A stretch of 35,203 nt of DNA. Source: Neobacillus citreus (GTDB lineage: Bacteria; Bacillota; Bacilli; Bacillales; Cytobacillaceae). The stretch is from NCBI RefSeq assembly GCF_018343545.2, contig NZ_JAGYPE020000019.1, forward strand, positions 48,770 through 83,972, given 5' to 3'. A model generated the notes under the pieces. It did not search any database and was not told where the DNA came from. It saw only the letters and a program-made list of their open reading frames with translations. Shown piece after piece: positions 24,299 through 32,399 of this stretch; the first letter of the stretch is position 1; each line of letters opens with the position of its first letter. A program made the position numbers and the translations under genes.

Positions 24299-25498
24299 CT
24301 ACTCCTTTATCAGATGATAAAGCTTTAATATATCATTTTTATAAAGAATCTTTGGAACAGGATAGAGAGGATTTGCTTCTTTCAAAGACCGTTCCACCAT
24401 GAGCGGAATATCCTTTTCCATGATTCCGTTCACCTTGGTCGGGATAGCCATTTTTTCATTAAGCTTTTTAATGGCATCAATAAATTTCCGTGCTTTTTGT
24501 TCGATAGTATCTGAAGGCTTTGTTATTTTAACCAAATCTGCCAATTCTGACAACGGCTTATGGGCGGATTCCCCATAATACTCGAGTACATATGGAAGAA
24601 TAATGGCATTTGCCAGACCATGGGGAACCTGATAAAACCCGCCTAAGGTATGGGCGATCGCATGCACGTAGCCGACATATGCCCGGGTAAAAGCGATTCC
24701 GGCCAAATAAGCAGCCTTTTGCATGTTTGTTCTAGCCTGAATGTTGGTACCATTTGAATAGCATTCATAAAGATTTTGAAAAATTAACTGTACTGCCTCA
24801 ATACTGCACTGTGTTGTTTCTTTCGTATTGCTTTTCCCTATATACGCCTCGACTGCATGTGTCAGTGCATCAATACCGGTAGCAGCCGTGATATGGGGAG
24901 GAAGCTTTACAGTAAGAAGCGGGTCTAATACAGCATAATGGGGGATAAGGGCCGTGTCCATTATCGCGTACTTTTCATGTGTCTCGCTGTTTGAGACAAC
25001 AGCGGCAAGCGTTGCTTCACTGCCTGTTCCTGCTGTCGTTGGAATGGCAAACAGAGGCGGTATTCTTTTTAATACCTTTAAAACACCTTTCATCTGTGGA
25101 ATACTTTTTTTCGGCCTTGCCGCGCGGGCGCCTACACCTTTTGCGCAATCCATTGGCGAGCCGCCGCCAAATGCAACAATTCCCTGGCATTTATTCTCCT
25201 TGTACATTTGAAAGGCTTCTTCAATATTTTCTATTGTTGGGTTTGGAACAGTTTTATCATAAATGAAAAATTGGACGCCCTCATTTTTCAAGCCATCTAA
25301 GAAAGTGTCCATCAGGCCAATGGAAACAATCCCTTGATCCGTCACGATTAAAACGCTTTCAACTCGCATACTTTTAATAAGGGTTGGAAGTTTACTTAGG
25401 CTGTTTTCTCCTTCTAATAATTCCGGTTTTCGCCAAGGAAGTATAAAGGAGGCTACCTTCATCCCACCTTGATACGTTCTGCAATATAATTCGTACAT
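24299..25498 (-). CDS. Iron-containing alcohol dehydrogenase, second copy in the window
   Basis: A group III dehydrogenase of about 399 residues. Seen are the nucleotide loop GGGSPMDCAKG, PTTAGTGSEATLAAVV, and the iron ligands in GIDALTHAVEAY, VHAIAHTLGG and VPHGLANAIILPY. The frame is open to 25600 and would add a 34-residue hydrophobic leader; ATG 25498 has a GGGGGA ribosome binding site, and the extra leader covers the promoter spacing region, so I reject it. It differs clearly from the copy at 11595 (YVGYVHAIAH against AGVHALAY), so they are paralogues, not a recent duplication. It should pass aldehyde to the dehydrogenase encoded directly after it. Confidence 0.87.
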   Translation of the reverse strand: MYELYCRTYQGGMKVASFILPWRKPELLEGENSLSKLPTLIKSMRVESVLIVTDQGIVSIGLMDTFLDGLKNEGVQFFIYDKTVPNPTIENIEEAFQMYKENKCQGIVAFGGGSPMDCAKGVGARAARPKKSIPQMKGVLKVLKRIPPLFAIPTTAGTGSEATLAAVVSNSETHEKYAIMDTALIPHYAVLDPLLTVKLPPHITAATGIDALTHAVEAYIGKSNTKETTQCSIEAVQLIFQNLYECYSNGTNIQARTNMQKAAYLAGIAFTRAYVGYVHAIAHTLGGFYQVPHGLANAIILPYVLEYYGESAHKPLSELADLVKITKPSDTIEQKARKFIDAIKKLNEKMAIPTKVNGIMEKDIPLMVERSLKEANPLYPVPKILYKNDILKLYHLIKE

Positions 25499-25570
25499 CA
25501 ATAATCCCCCGCTTTCAATAAAAAATAAAAACACACAAAATACCCAAAAAACCAAAAAATGTATACAAAC

Positions 25571-25600
25571 TATATATCGTAAAAACGGAGGGAACGTCAA
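25571..25600 (-). promoter_or_regulatory. Promoter of the alcohol/aldehyde dehydrogenase operon
   Basis: On the reverse strand TTGACG (25600-25595), 18-base spacer, TATATA (25576-25571). Confidence 0.55.
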
Positions 25601-25688
25601 GAGAATATTTAAAAAATTCTGAAATATACTCCCTTTGTAGTATATAAACTAAAATTGATATCAAACCAAAAAACTATCTATGAAACGA

Positions 25689-25714
25689 AAAATCAGCCGA
25701 AATCGGCTGATTTT
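25689..25714 (-). terminator. Terminator of the winged-helix regulator
   Basis: AAAATCAGCCGA (25689-25700) and TCGGCTGATTTT (25703-25714) form a 12-bp stem that overlaps the stop codon. Reading on the reverse strand, it is followed by a T-rich run. Confidence 0.75.
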
Positions 25715-26384
25715 AACTTTGTCCAATGAAATTAATTAATAAACTTAATTCGCCAGCATTAAGCTCGTTGACATTGTCAATGAATTGCTGAACTAGTTTC
25801 ACCATATCCGGACTTAATTCCTCACCAACCGATTGAATAATCATTCCAACAACTGCCCCTGTAAATACTGTTAATTGCACCTTTGCTTCCTTGGAGGCAT
25901 TGATTAAGTTCACCGTTAATTCCTTCACGTTTTTTCCTAGTGTATTCAAGAATAATAGCAAAATACTAAGAAAGTAAGCGCAAAACTCCAGCTTAACTTC
26001 TACATTTTTCATGAGCGAAATGATATGATGAATTGCTTCTCGTAACGGCAGATTTTGTGGATTTTCCACTAATTTAATGACTTCAGGCAGGATTGCTTCC
26101 CACTCTTCTGTGTTTGTTAGCTCTCTCCGTTCTTTTTGGAAAAAGCTTTCTGCAATTTCAGTAGGGGAGAAGACAACGATTGAACGACCTGCTTCATTCT
26201 CATTCGTGGAATACGTTCTTTTTACAAGCCCCTGGTTTTCCAATTCCTTTAATACATCATAGGCTGTCCATTTGCTTACGCCAATGGCTTCCGCCACCTT
26301 CGAATAATGGACAGGGTTGTTTGTTTTCTTAAATTGACGGTAGATATGATCAAGGAATTCCTGACGTCTTTTTGTTAGAGACAA
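25713..26384 (-). CDS. Winged-helix transcriptional regulator, unclassified
   Basis: A regulator of about 223 residues. The N-terminal 60 residues are a winged helix (RQEFLDHIYRQFKK, then VHYSKVAEAIGVSKWTAYD, and the wing near VKRTYS) resembling LexA-like and TrmB-like domains. The remaining 150 residues are almost all helical and hydrophobic in part (CAYFLSILLLFLNTLG; LTVFTGAVVGMIIQS) and match no effector domain that I recognise. The frame starts at GTG 26396, but that GTG is part of GAGGTG, the ribosome binding site for TTG 26384, which I prefer. Divergent from the LtaS-type gene with a 300-base gap, so it may control that gene, itself, or both. Confidence 0.75.
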   Translation of the reverse strand: MSLTKRRQEFLDHIYRQFKKTNNPVHYSKVAEAIGVSKWTAYDVLKELENQGLVKRTYSTNENEAGRSIVVFSPTEIAESFFQKERRELTNTEEWEAILPEVIKLVENPQNLPLREAIHHIISLMKNVEVKLEFCAYFLSILLLFLNTLGKNVKELTVNLINASKEAKVQLTVFTGAVVGMIIQSVGEELSPDMVKLVQQFIDNVNELNAGELSLLINFIGQS

Positions 26385-26498
26385 ACTTTTTTTCACCTCA
26401 GATCTATTGATGGAAACTTATGTAATTAAATATCATGATTACATGTATTATACCATTCCCGACTAAATATAATGGACAAGATTGCATTCATATATGGG

Positions 26499-26526
26499 TT
26501 GACTTTTTCAAAAAAAGTAGTATAGT
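26499..26526 (+). promoter_or_regulatory. Promoter of the LtaS-type gene
   Basis: TTGACT (26499-26504), 16-base spacer, TATAGT (26521-26526). It predicts a leader of about 155 bases. I see no riboswitch or clear operator in 26385-26687. Confidence 0.6.
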
Positions 26527-26687
26527 TACTATCTTGTGAGCAGGTCATTTACGTTTTTTCTTGTTTTATTCATAGTTTGTTCATATTTACCATTTAAGAT
26601 ATAGACTAGACTAAATAGTACTAATCACATATAGGAAAGTAAATTAAAAAATGCAATAATGATTTGCTAGAAGGAAGGTGCTTAATA

Positions 26688-28628
26688 ATGAAACTAAAAG
26701 GTCAAGGTATTTCCCATAAATATATTGGCTTTTTCTTTTTGGCCGTCATTCTTCTTTGGATAAAAACATATGTTACGCAATTAACACAATTTGATTTAGG
26801 GATCCAGAACTCAATCCAGAAGTTTTTATTATTTTTAAATCCATTAGGATCGGCGTTAATATTTTTAGGGATTTCAGCATTATTTAAAGGCAGAAAAAAG
26901 TATATTTCATTGATTGTGATTGATTTTCTATTATCGTTCTTATTGTTTGCCAATGTAGTGTACTATCGTTTCTTTAATGATTTCATCACGTTGCCTACAT
27001 TGACCCAAACTCAGAACTTTGGTGATGTCAGCAGCAGTGTGTCTTCTTTATTGAAGCCATATGATTTCTTATTCTTTATAGATACAATTCTATTAATTGC
27101 ATTACTTGTATTTAGGATTGTAAAAATCGAGAAAAAAGATATGAGCCGTCAAAAGGTGGCTGCTTTATTCTCCATGGCACTAGCCATTTCTTGTGCCAAT
27201 CTTTCATTAGCAGAAGCGGACAGACCGCAATTATTAACAAGAGGTTTTGACCGAAATTACATTGTAAAATATTTAGGCATGTACAATTATACGATTTATG
27301 ATACGGTGAAAAGTACGACAGCCTCTGCTCAACGGGTAATGGCGAGCAGCGACGATGTTACTGAGGTGAAAAACTACACTAACTCCAATTATGCTGCACC
27401 CAACCCGGCATATTTTGGTGCCGCTAAAGGCATGAACGTTATTTATTTGCATCTTGAATCAACACAAAACTTTTTGATTAATTATAAGCTTCATGGGCAA
27501 GAGGTTACACCATTTCTAAACTCGTTAACACGTGACCAGAATACCTTATATTTTGATAACTTCTTCCACCAAACCGGACAAGGGAAAACAGCAGATGCTG
27601 AATTTATGCTTGAGAATTCATTATACGGACTGCCGCAGGGTGCTGCCTTTACGACCAAAGGCATGAACACATTCCAATCAGCACCGGGGATTTTAGGTCA
27701 GCAGGGTTATACATCTGCAGTATTCCATGCAAACTCAGGAAGCTTTTGGAACCGCAATGAAATTTATAAATCTTTTGGTTATAATAACTTTTTTGACGGA
27801 AAATATTATCATGTAAACCCAGAAGATCAAGCGGAATATGGAATGATGGATAAACCATTTTATCAACAATCTAAACCAATGTTAGAAACTTTACCAGAGC
27901 CGTTTTATACGAAATTTATTCCGGTAGCCAACCATTATCCATATAAAATGGACCAAAGCTTGGCAACGATTGCCCCTGCAGAAACGGGTGATGCATCGGT
28001 TGATGATTATTTCCAAACAGCTAGATATGAGGACGAAGCTTTAAAAGAGTTCTTTGATTATTTAAAGCAGACAGGATTACTTGATCGTTCCATTATTATT
28101 ATGTACGGTGACCATTATGGAATATCCGAAAACCATAATAAAGCAATGGCTCAGGTATTGGGGAAGGAAATTACTCCGTTTGAAAGTGCCGGCTTGCAGC
28201 GTGTTCCATTATTTATTCGTGTCCCTGGTATCCAAGGGGGAACTCATCATGAATACGGCGGCCAAATCGATGTCCTACCAACACTGCTTCATTTGTTAGG
28301 AATTGATTCAAAACAGTTTGTCCAGTTTGGTACTGATTTATTGTCAGAACAGCACGACCAACTTGTGCCATTCCGAAATGGCGACTTTGTAAGTCCAACC
28401 ATTACAGCTGTTAGAGATAAATATTACGATTCTACGACTGGCTTGGAGCTTTCACAGGATAAATTGGATGAGGCTAAGAAGTACCACGAGATCGTGGACC
28501 AAAAGCTGGCAGAATCCGATAAAGTTGTAAATGGCGACTTATTGCGTTTCTATACACCTGATGGCTTTAAACCAATCGACAGATCAAAATATAACTATAA
28601 CAAGGGTCAAGAAGATTCTTCTAAATAA
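26688..28628 (+). CDS. Lipoteichoic acid synthase family protein (LtaS type)
   Basis: A 646-residue membrane enzyme. Five N-terminal membrane helices (between about 10 and 170) are followed by an extracellular sulfatase-like domain. Active-site features are HLESTQ with Glu257, the nucleophile Thr301 in GQGKTADAEFM and YGDHYGIS with the metal-binding Asp and His. These match Glu255, Thr300, Asp475 and His476 of S. aureus LtaS. An ASA site near 212-214 could be cut by signal peptidase, as in LtaS. The enzyme moves glycerol phosphate from phosphatidylglycerol to build the polyglycerolphosphate chain. Bacilli have up to four paralogues (LtaS, YfnI, YqgS, YvgJ); I cannot say which this is. ATG 26688 follows AAGGAAGG; the longer frame from 26664 lacks a ribosome binding site. 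Confidence 0.88.
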   Translation: MKLKGQGISHKYIGFFFLAVILLWIKTYVTQLTQFDLGIQNSIQKFLLFLNPLGSALIFLGISALFKGRKKYISLIVIDFLLSFLLFANVVYYRFFNDFITLPTLTQTQNFGDVSSSVSSLLKPYDFLFFIDTILLIALLVFRIVKIEKKDMSRQKVAALFSMALAISCANLSLAEADRPQLLTRGFDRNYIVKYLGMYNYTIYDTVKSTTASAQRVMASSDDVTEVKNYTNSNYAAPNPAYFGAAKGMNVIYLHLESTQNFLINYKLHGQEVTPFLNSLTRDQNTLYFDNFFHQTGQGKTADAEFMLENSLYGLPQGAAFTTKGMNTFQSAPGILGQQGYTSAVFHANSGSFWNRNEIYKSFGYNNFFDGKYYHVNPEDQAEYGMMDKPFYQQSKPMLETLPEPFYTKFIPVANHYPYKMDQSLATIAPAETGDASVDDYFQTARYEDEALKEFFDYLKQTGLLDRSIIIMYGDHYGISENHNKAMAQVLGKEITPFESAGLQRVPLFIRVPGIQGGTHHEYGGQIDVLPTLLHLLGIDSKQFVQFGTDLLSEQHDQLVPFRNGDFVSPTITAVRDKYYDSTTGLELSQDKLDEAKKYHEIVDQKLAESDKVVNGDLLRFYTPDGFKPIDRSKYNYNKGQEDSSK

Positions 28629-28633
28629 AAGAC

Positions 28634-28665
28634 GCTCTCCGGGTTTCGGCCCGGAGAGCTTTTTT
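28634..28665 (+). terminator. Strong intrinsic terminator after the LtaS-type gene
   Basis: GCTCTCCGGG (28634-28643) and CCCGGAGAGC (28650-28659) form a GC-rich perfect stem followed by six T. Confidence 0.9.
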
Positions 28666-28763
28666 GTACTCGTTACTTGTAAATATTTGCAACTTTTTAC
28701 ACTTATTAGACAAAAGTAATGTTAAAATAATTCTTGTGACAAACAGATTAAGGGGGATTTAGA

Positions 28764-29687
28764 TTGGATTCTAAGTTTTCAAAGCCGAAAGGATTCGGAG
28801 AAATACTCGATCATACATTCAGTTTAAGTAAAAACAGATTTAAGGATTTCTTTATGATTTTCCTCTTGCTTTTAGGTCCTGTTTACTTATTACAAGCCAT
28901 CATATTATTAATATCAGGAACAAGCTTCTTTAGGGAAGTGAAAGGCGGTGGTGATTGGTTTGAGCAATTCATGACCAGCTTTGAAAATCAAGGAACCTTT
29001 GACGCCGGAAGCTTTGGGGCTGACATTGGAATGGCGGTGATTGGGCTAATCACAGTGATTCTTGGTCCGATCACAGAGGCAGCTATTCTTTTTGCCGTCA
29101 ATCATATTCGCAAAAATGAGGAGTTTACTGTCGGGTCGGTTATCAAGCAAGCCCTATCACGGTTCTGGCCAATGCTGGGCAGCAGTATTTTATTTGGATT
29201 GCTAGCCTTTGGCATCATGCTGGTTCCTATTTTAATCATCGCCTTTTCAGGAGTAATTGGCTCCATGGCCAATCCCGTTTTAGGCATATTATTAGCTATC
29301 GGGTTATTTCTAATCTTTGCACCAATAATAGCCTACTTTTTAACGCGCTGGAGTTTTTATTTCGGGTCGGTAGTTCTTGACAGACAGTCACCAGGATTCG
29401 GCAGAAGCTGGAGATTGACCAAGAAACGTACATGGCCGCTTATGGGACTTTATATTATTTTTTATTTAATTATTACTATTATCAGCTTCTCAGTGGAAGG
29501 GACAATTGGGTTAGCTTTAGGAAATAGCGTATTGTTTACGATTATTTCAAATCTTGTGACCTTAGTGACAACAATGATTTTCTCAGTTGGATATGCCGTG
29601 ATGTACCTAGATTTAAAAGTGCGCCACGATGCCGATGATTTAAAGGAAATGATTGAAGACTATGATCGTACCTCTTTTTTAAATTAG
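28764..29687 (+). CDS. Multi-pass membrane protein heading the MoxR/DUF58 operon
   Basis: A 307-residue membrane protein with six predicted helices (about 28-52, 87-112, 135-160, 165-195, 228-248 and 255-280). The N-terminal signature KPKGFGEILDHTFSLSKNRFKDFF is typical of the membrane domain seen in GPDPase-associated and YciC-like proteins. The C-terminal tail is acidic and cytoplasmic. There are no catalytic residues that I can identify; a structural or scaffold role is likely. Start TTG 28764 with AAGGGGGAT upstream; no ATG is better placed. Its stop abuts the next gene, which uses overlapping bases as its ribosome binding site, so translation is probably coupled. Confidence 0.8.
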   Translation: MDSKFSKPKGFGEILDHTFSLSKNRFKDFFMIFLLLLGPVYLLQAIILLISGTSFFREVKGGGDWFEQFMTSFENQGTFDAGSFGADIGMAVIGLITVILGPITEAAILFAVNHIRKNEEFTVGSVIKQALSRFWPMLGSSILFGLLAFGIMLVPILIIAFSGVIGSMANPVLGILLAIGLFLIFAPIIAYFLTRWSFYFGSVVLDRQSPGFGRSWRLTKKRTWPLMGLYIIFYLIITIISFSVEGTIGLALGNSVLFTIISNLVTLVTTMIFSVGYAVMYLDLKVRHDADDLKEMIEDYDRTSFLN

Positions 29688-29696
29688 GTGATTGAG

Positions 29697-30353
29697 ATGC
29701 TTACTACTGAAAAAGCACGGGAAAACCTAGAGAAAATTTTGAACGAAAAGGAATATCGGGTTTATGACAAAGCTTCTAAAGGCCTTTTGGCTGAATGGTG
29801 GGAAAAGGCTAAGCAGTGGATTGCGGACAAGTTAGCCGGTTTGTTTCCATCAATTGAATCTTCCGATAACGCCGCAAGCTCTATTTTAATCGCTGTCATT
29901 ATTGTGGTCATCGTTCTATTGGCTTTAGCTGTATTTTTTCTGATTCGTCATTATAAAAGAGAACGGGTTCTCCGAAGCAAAAAACCGCTTCAATCTTTAA
30001 AGGATATAAATTGGACTTATCATGAGCATTTAAAAGAGGCAGAAAAGCTAGAAACTGCAGCCGATTATTCAGCTGCAACACGACACCTGTTTTTGGCCCT
30101 GCTTCTTTTCTTTCACGATAAAGGATGGCTTGAGGCAAGAAAATGGAAGACCAATTGGGAGTATTATGAGGAGCTTAGAAAAGAGAATAAACAGCTGGCC
30201 GGCCAATTTTACCATCTCGCGCATTTTTTTGACGAAGTGACTTATGGCGAAAGGGAGGCATTTCAAGAGGAATACCGGCAGTTTCAATCTGTTGTTTTGA
30301 GTCTGTTGTCGGAAATGAACAAGGAGGGAGGGGGAACCGTTGCACAAGGCTAG
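29697..30353 (+). CDS. DUF4129 domain protein
   Basis: About 218 residues. The N-terminal amphipathic part has many charged residues and WWEKAKQWI, and would lie outside. One membrane helix is at 62-83 and is followed by RHYKRER. The C-terminal DUF4129 region runs from about 105 (TAADYSAATRHLFLALLLFFHDKGWLEARKWKTNWEYYEEL). DUF4129 proteins occur with MoxR and DUF58 genes in many bacteria and archaea, some fused to transglutaminase domains; their job is unknown. The frame is open from GTG 29688, but AGGTGA is the ribosome binding site, so ATG 29697 is preferred. It overlaps the next gene by 14 bases. Confidence 0.82.
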   Translation: MLTTEKARENLEKILNEKEYRVYDKASKGLLAEWWEKAKQWIADKLAGLFPSIESSDNAASSILIAVIIVVIVLLALAVFFLIRHYKRERVLRSKKPLQSLKDINWTYHEHLKEAEKLETAADYSAATRHLFLALLLFFHDKGWLEARKWKTNWEYYEELRKENKQLAGQFYHLAHFFDEVTYGEREAFQEEYRQFQSVVLSLLSEMNKEGGGTVAQG

Positions 30354-31473
30354 AAAGGATTGGCTTTGGTTCGTTATAGTAATAGTTGTTTTTTTGCTTT
30401 TAAGCTATTTCACCTTTACTCCCAAGCCGAAAGTATATCCGAATTACGTAACTGAATCTCCTTCCCCAACTGGGACAAAGGGCTTTTATACATATTTAAA
30501 ACAGGAAATGAGTGCAAAAAGCTGGAACCATTCGCCTTCTTTATTGCCAAAGAATAAAGAACAGCAGCTATTAATTATGGTGGAGCCGGGAGATTTTACT
30601 GAAAAAGAGGAAATCAGCTCATACATCGATTTTATCAAGGAAGGAAATTCGCTTCTATTGCTTACTCAAAATCCAGATGGTCTGTTTGATTTAAGGACAA
30701 AAGAATTGGAGAAAGATATACCATCTCCAGAAGCCTTAAAAATCTATGGAAAGGGCGGAAAGGCAGCACAAAAGGCGGAAGTCCAATCATACGTTCGGCT
30801 ACAGCCTCGTAACGGAGAAGATACTTTATTGCACGATAAATACGGACCTGTTGCATTGAAACGTACTGTTGGTAAAGGCCAATTAATTGTCGCGATTACA
30901 CCAGAATGGATAACGAATGGCAAGATTTTAAAAAACGACCATTTACCACTGTTGATTTCGCTGGTTAATGAAACCAACTCCAAGACAATTCTGTTTGATG
31001 AGTATGTTCATGGCGAGCAAACAACTTCAACATTTTTATCTGCTTTTCCAAAGTGGTTTTTACTGTTGATGTTTCAGGGAATATTGATAGCTTTCATTTG
31101 GCTTTGGAATAAGGGCAAACGGTTTGGCCCAATTATGGTTCCACGGGAAGAGATGGTCCGTTTTAGTGATGAAGGTATTCGCGCGATAGCAGCCTGGTAT
31201 CTTCGGGGAAGACGATATCAGGATTCATTGTTAATTCAAGCCGATTATCTGAAGCAGCTCCTTCAAGAACGATGGCAGGTTCCTTATCACAAAGAATGGC
31301 AGGATATTTGGGGATATTTAGAACGCAAATGGACGGAAAAAAAAACTAATGAGATTCGCTTATTTCTTCAGGAATTGGCAATAATTCTCGATAAAAACCA
31401 AATCACTAAACAGGAATATTTGCTTTGGTCTAAAAAGTTAGACCAGTTACAGAAAGAGGTGGAACAAGGGTGA
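30340..31473 (+). CDS. DUF4350 domain membrane protein
   Basis: A 377-residue protein. Membrane helices at about 8-26 and 239-256 enclose an outer domain with the family features ESPSPTGTKGFYTYLK, a conserved Trp, and FDEYVHG (219-225). The domain resembles a glutamine-amidotransferase-like fold without a visible catalytic cysteine. The cytoplasmic tail of about 120 residues is rich in Arg, Lys and Glu. Start TTG 30340 with GGAGGGGG before it, overlapping the end of the DUF4129 gene; its stop overlaps the MoxR start by four bases (GTGA). Likely a membrane partner of the MoxR ATPase. Confidence 0.82.
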   Translation: MHKARKDWLWFVIVIVVFLLLSYFTFTPKPKVYPNYVTESPSPTGTKGFYTYLKQEMSAKSWNHSPSLLPKNKEQQLLIMVEPGDFTEKEEISSYIDFIKEGNSLLLLTQNPDGLFDLRTKELEKDIPSPEALKIYGKGGKAAQKAEVQSYVRLQPRNGEDTLLHDKYGPVALKRTVGKGQLIVAITPEWITNGKILKNDHLPLLISLVNETNSKTILFDEYVHGEQTTSTFLSAFPKWFLLLMFQGILIAFIWLWNKGKRFGPIMVPREEMVRFSDEGIRAIAAWYLRGRRYQDSLLIQADYLKQLLQERWQVPYHKEWQDIWGYLERKWTEKKTNEIRLFLQELAIILDKNQITKQEYLLWSKKLDQLQKEVEQG

Positions 31474-32399
31474 GGACAGAACTAACATCCCTATTGGAAC
31501 AGTATGAAAGGCGAATTTTAGGACAAAATCTCAATTTACGATTGTTATTATCCGCGATATTAACAGGCGGCCATGTCCTGCTCGAAGGGGTGCCAGGCAC
31601 CGGGAAGACTCAAATGGTCCGTACGCTTGCAGGACTGCTTGGCGGCGATTTTAACCGCATACAGTTTACACCGGATCTGCTCCCAAGTGATATCACCGGC
31701 AGCATGATTTACAATATGAAGGAAGGCTCCTTTCAAACGTTGAAAGGGCCGATTTTCACCAATATTTTATTGGCAGATGAAATTAATCGGACACCAGCCA
31801 AAACACAAGCTGCCCTGCTTGAGGCGATGGAGGAAAAACAGGTGACCATCCAAGGGGAAACCTACATGCTGCAAGAAGTATTTTTTGTAGTGGCGACACA
31901 AAACCCGATTGAATTTGAGGGGACCTATCCACTGCCCGAAGCCCAGCAGGACCGATTTTTATTTAAACTTCAGGTTGATTTTCCATCCTTCGAAGAAGAG
32001 AAAAATGTATTAAAACAAGTGATTGAGAACAACTTTAACAGGACTAAAGTTTCTCAAATAATGGATTTAGACACGTTCGTGGCAATCAGAAAAGAAATTG
32101 AAGATATTACAATTAGTGATAATGTACTTGATTACATTATGAAAATCGTCAGGAAAACAAGGGATACGGACATGATTCACTTTGGTGCTAGTACCAGGGC
32201 GGGGATTTCGATTGGTAAAGCAGCACAGTCTTGGGCCTATTTGTCAGACCGAAATTATGTGACTCCAGATGATATCAAAATGGTTGCAAAGCCTGCTTTA
32301 CGTCATCGGATTCAGTTATCTCCTCATGTAGAATTGGAGGGAGCAACCGTTGACCAAATCATCGAAGAGCTTGTGGGCTCGGTTCCTGTTCCAAGATAG
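31470..32399 (+). CDS. MoxR-family AAA+ ATPase
   Basis: A 309-residue MoxR ATPase. Walker A is GVPGTGKT at 40-47, Walker B ILLADEIN at 99-106, followed by RTPAKTQAALLEAMEE, then a sensor-1-like QNP and the GTYPLPEAQQDRFLF arginine-finger region. The C-terminal lid has STRAGISIGKAAQSWA. MoxR proteins act as chaperone-like ATPases that help assemble vWA-domain proteins or metal enzymes. It sits between its usual partners DUF4350 and DUF58. Start GTG 31470 overlaps the previous stop, so translation is coupled. Cytoplasmic, probably a hexamer. Confidence 0.9.
   Translation: MRTELTSLLEQYERRILGQNLNLRLLLSAILTGGHVLLEGVPGTGKTQMVRTLAGLLGGDFNRIQFTPDLLPSDITGSMIYNMKEGSFQTLKGPIFTNILLADEINRTPAKTQAALLEAMEEKQVTIQGETYMLQEVFFVVATQNPIEFEGTYPLPEAQQDRFLFKLQVDFPSFEEEKNVLKQVIENNFNRTKVSQIMDLDTFVAIRKEIEDITISDNVLDYIMKIVRKTRDTDMIHFGASTRAGISIGKAAQSWAYLSDRNYVTPDDIKMVAKPALRHRIQLSPHVELEGATVDQIIEELVGSVPVPR

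Noticed and set aside
11595..25498. Recent duplication of the iron alcohol dehydrogenases at 11595 and 24299
   Set aside because: Both have all family motifs but differ at most positions around them; they are old paralogues.
25499..25600. Hydrophobic N-terminal extension (membrane anchor) of the iron alcohol dehydrogenase
   Set aside because: The extension overlaps the predicted promoter and has no ribosome binding site, whereas ATG 25498 has one.
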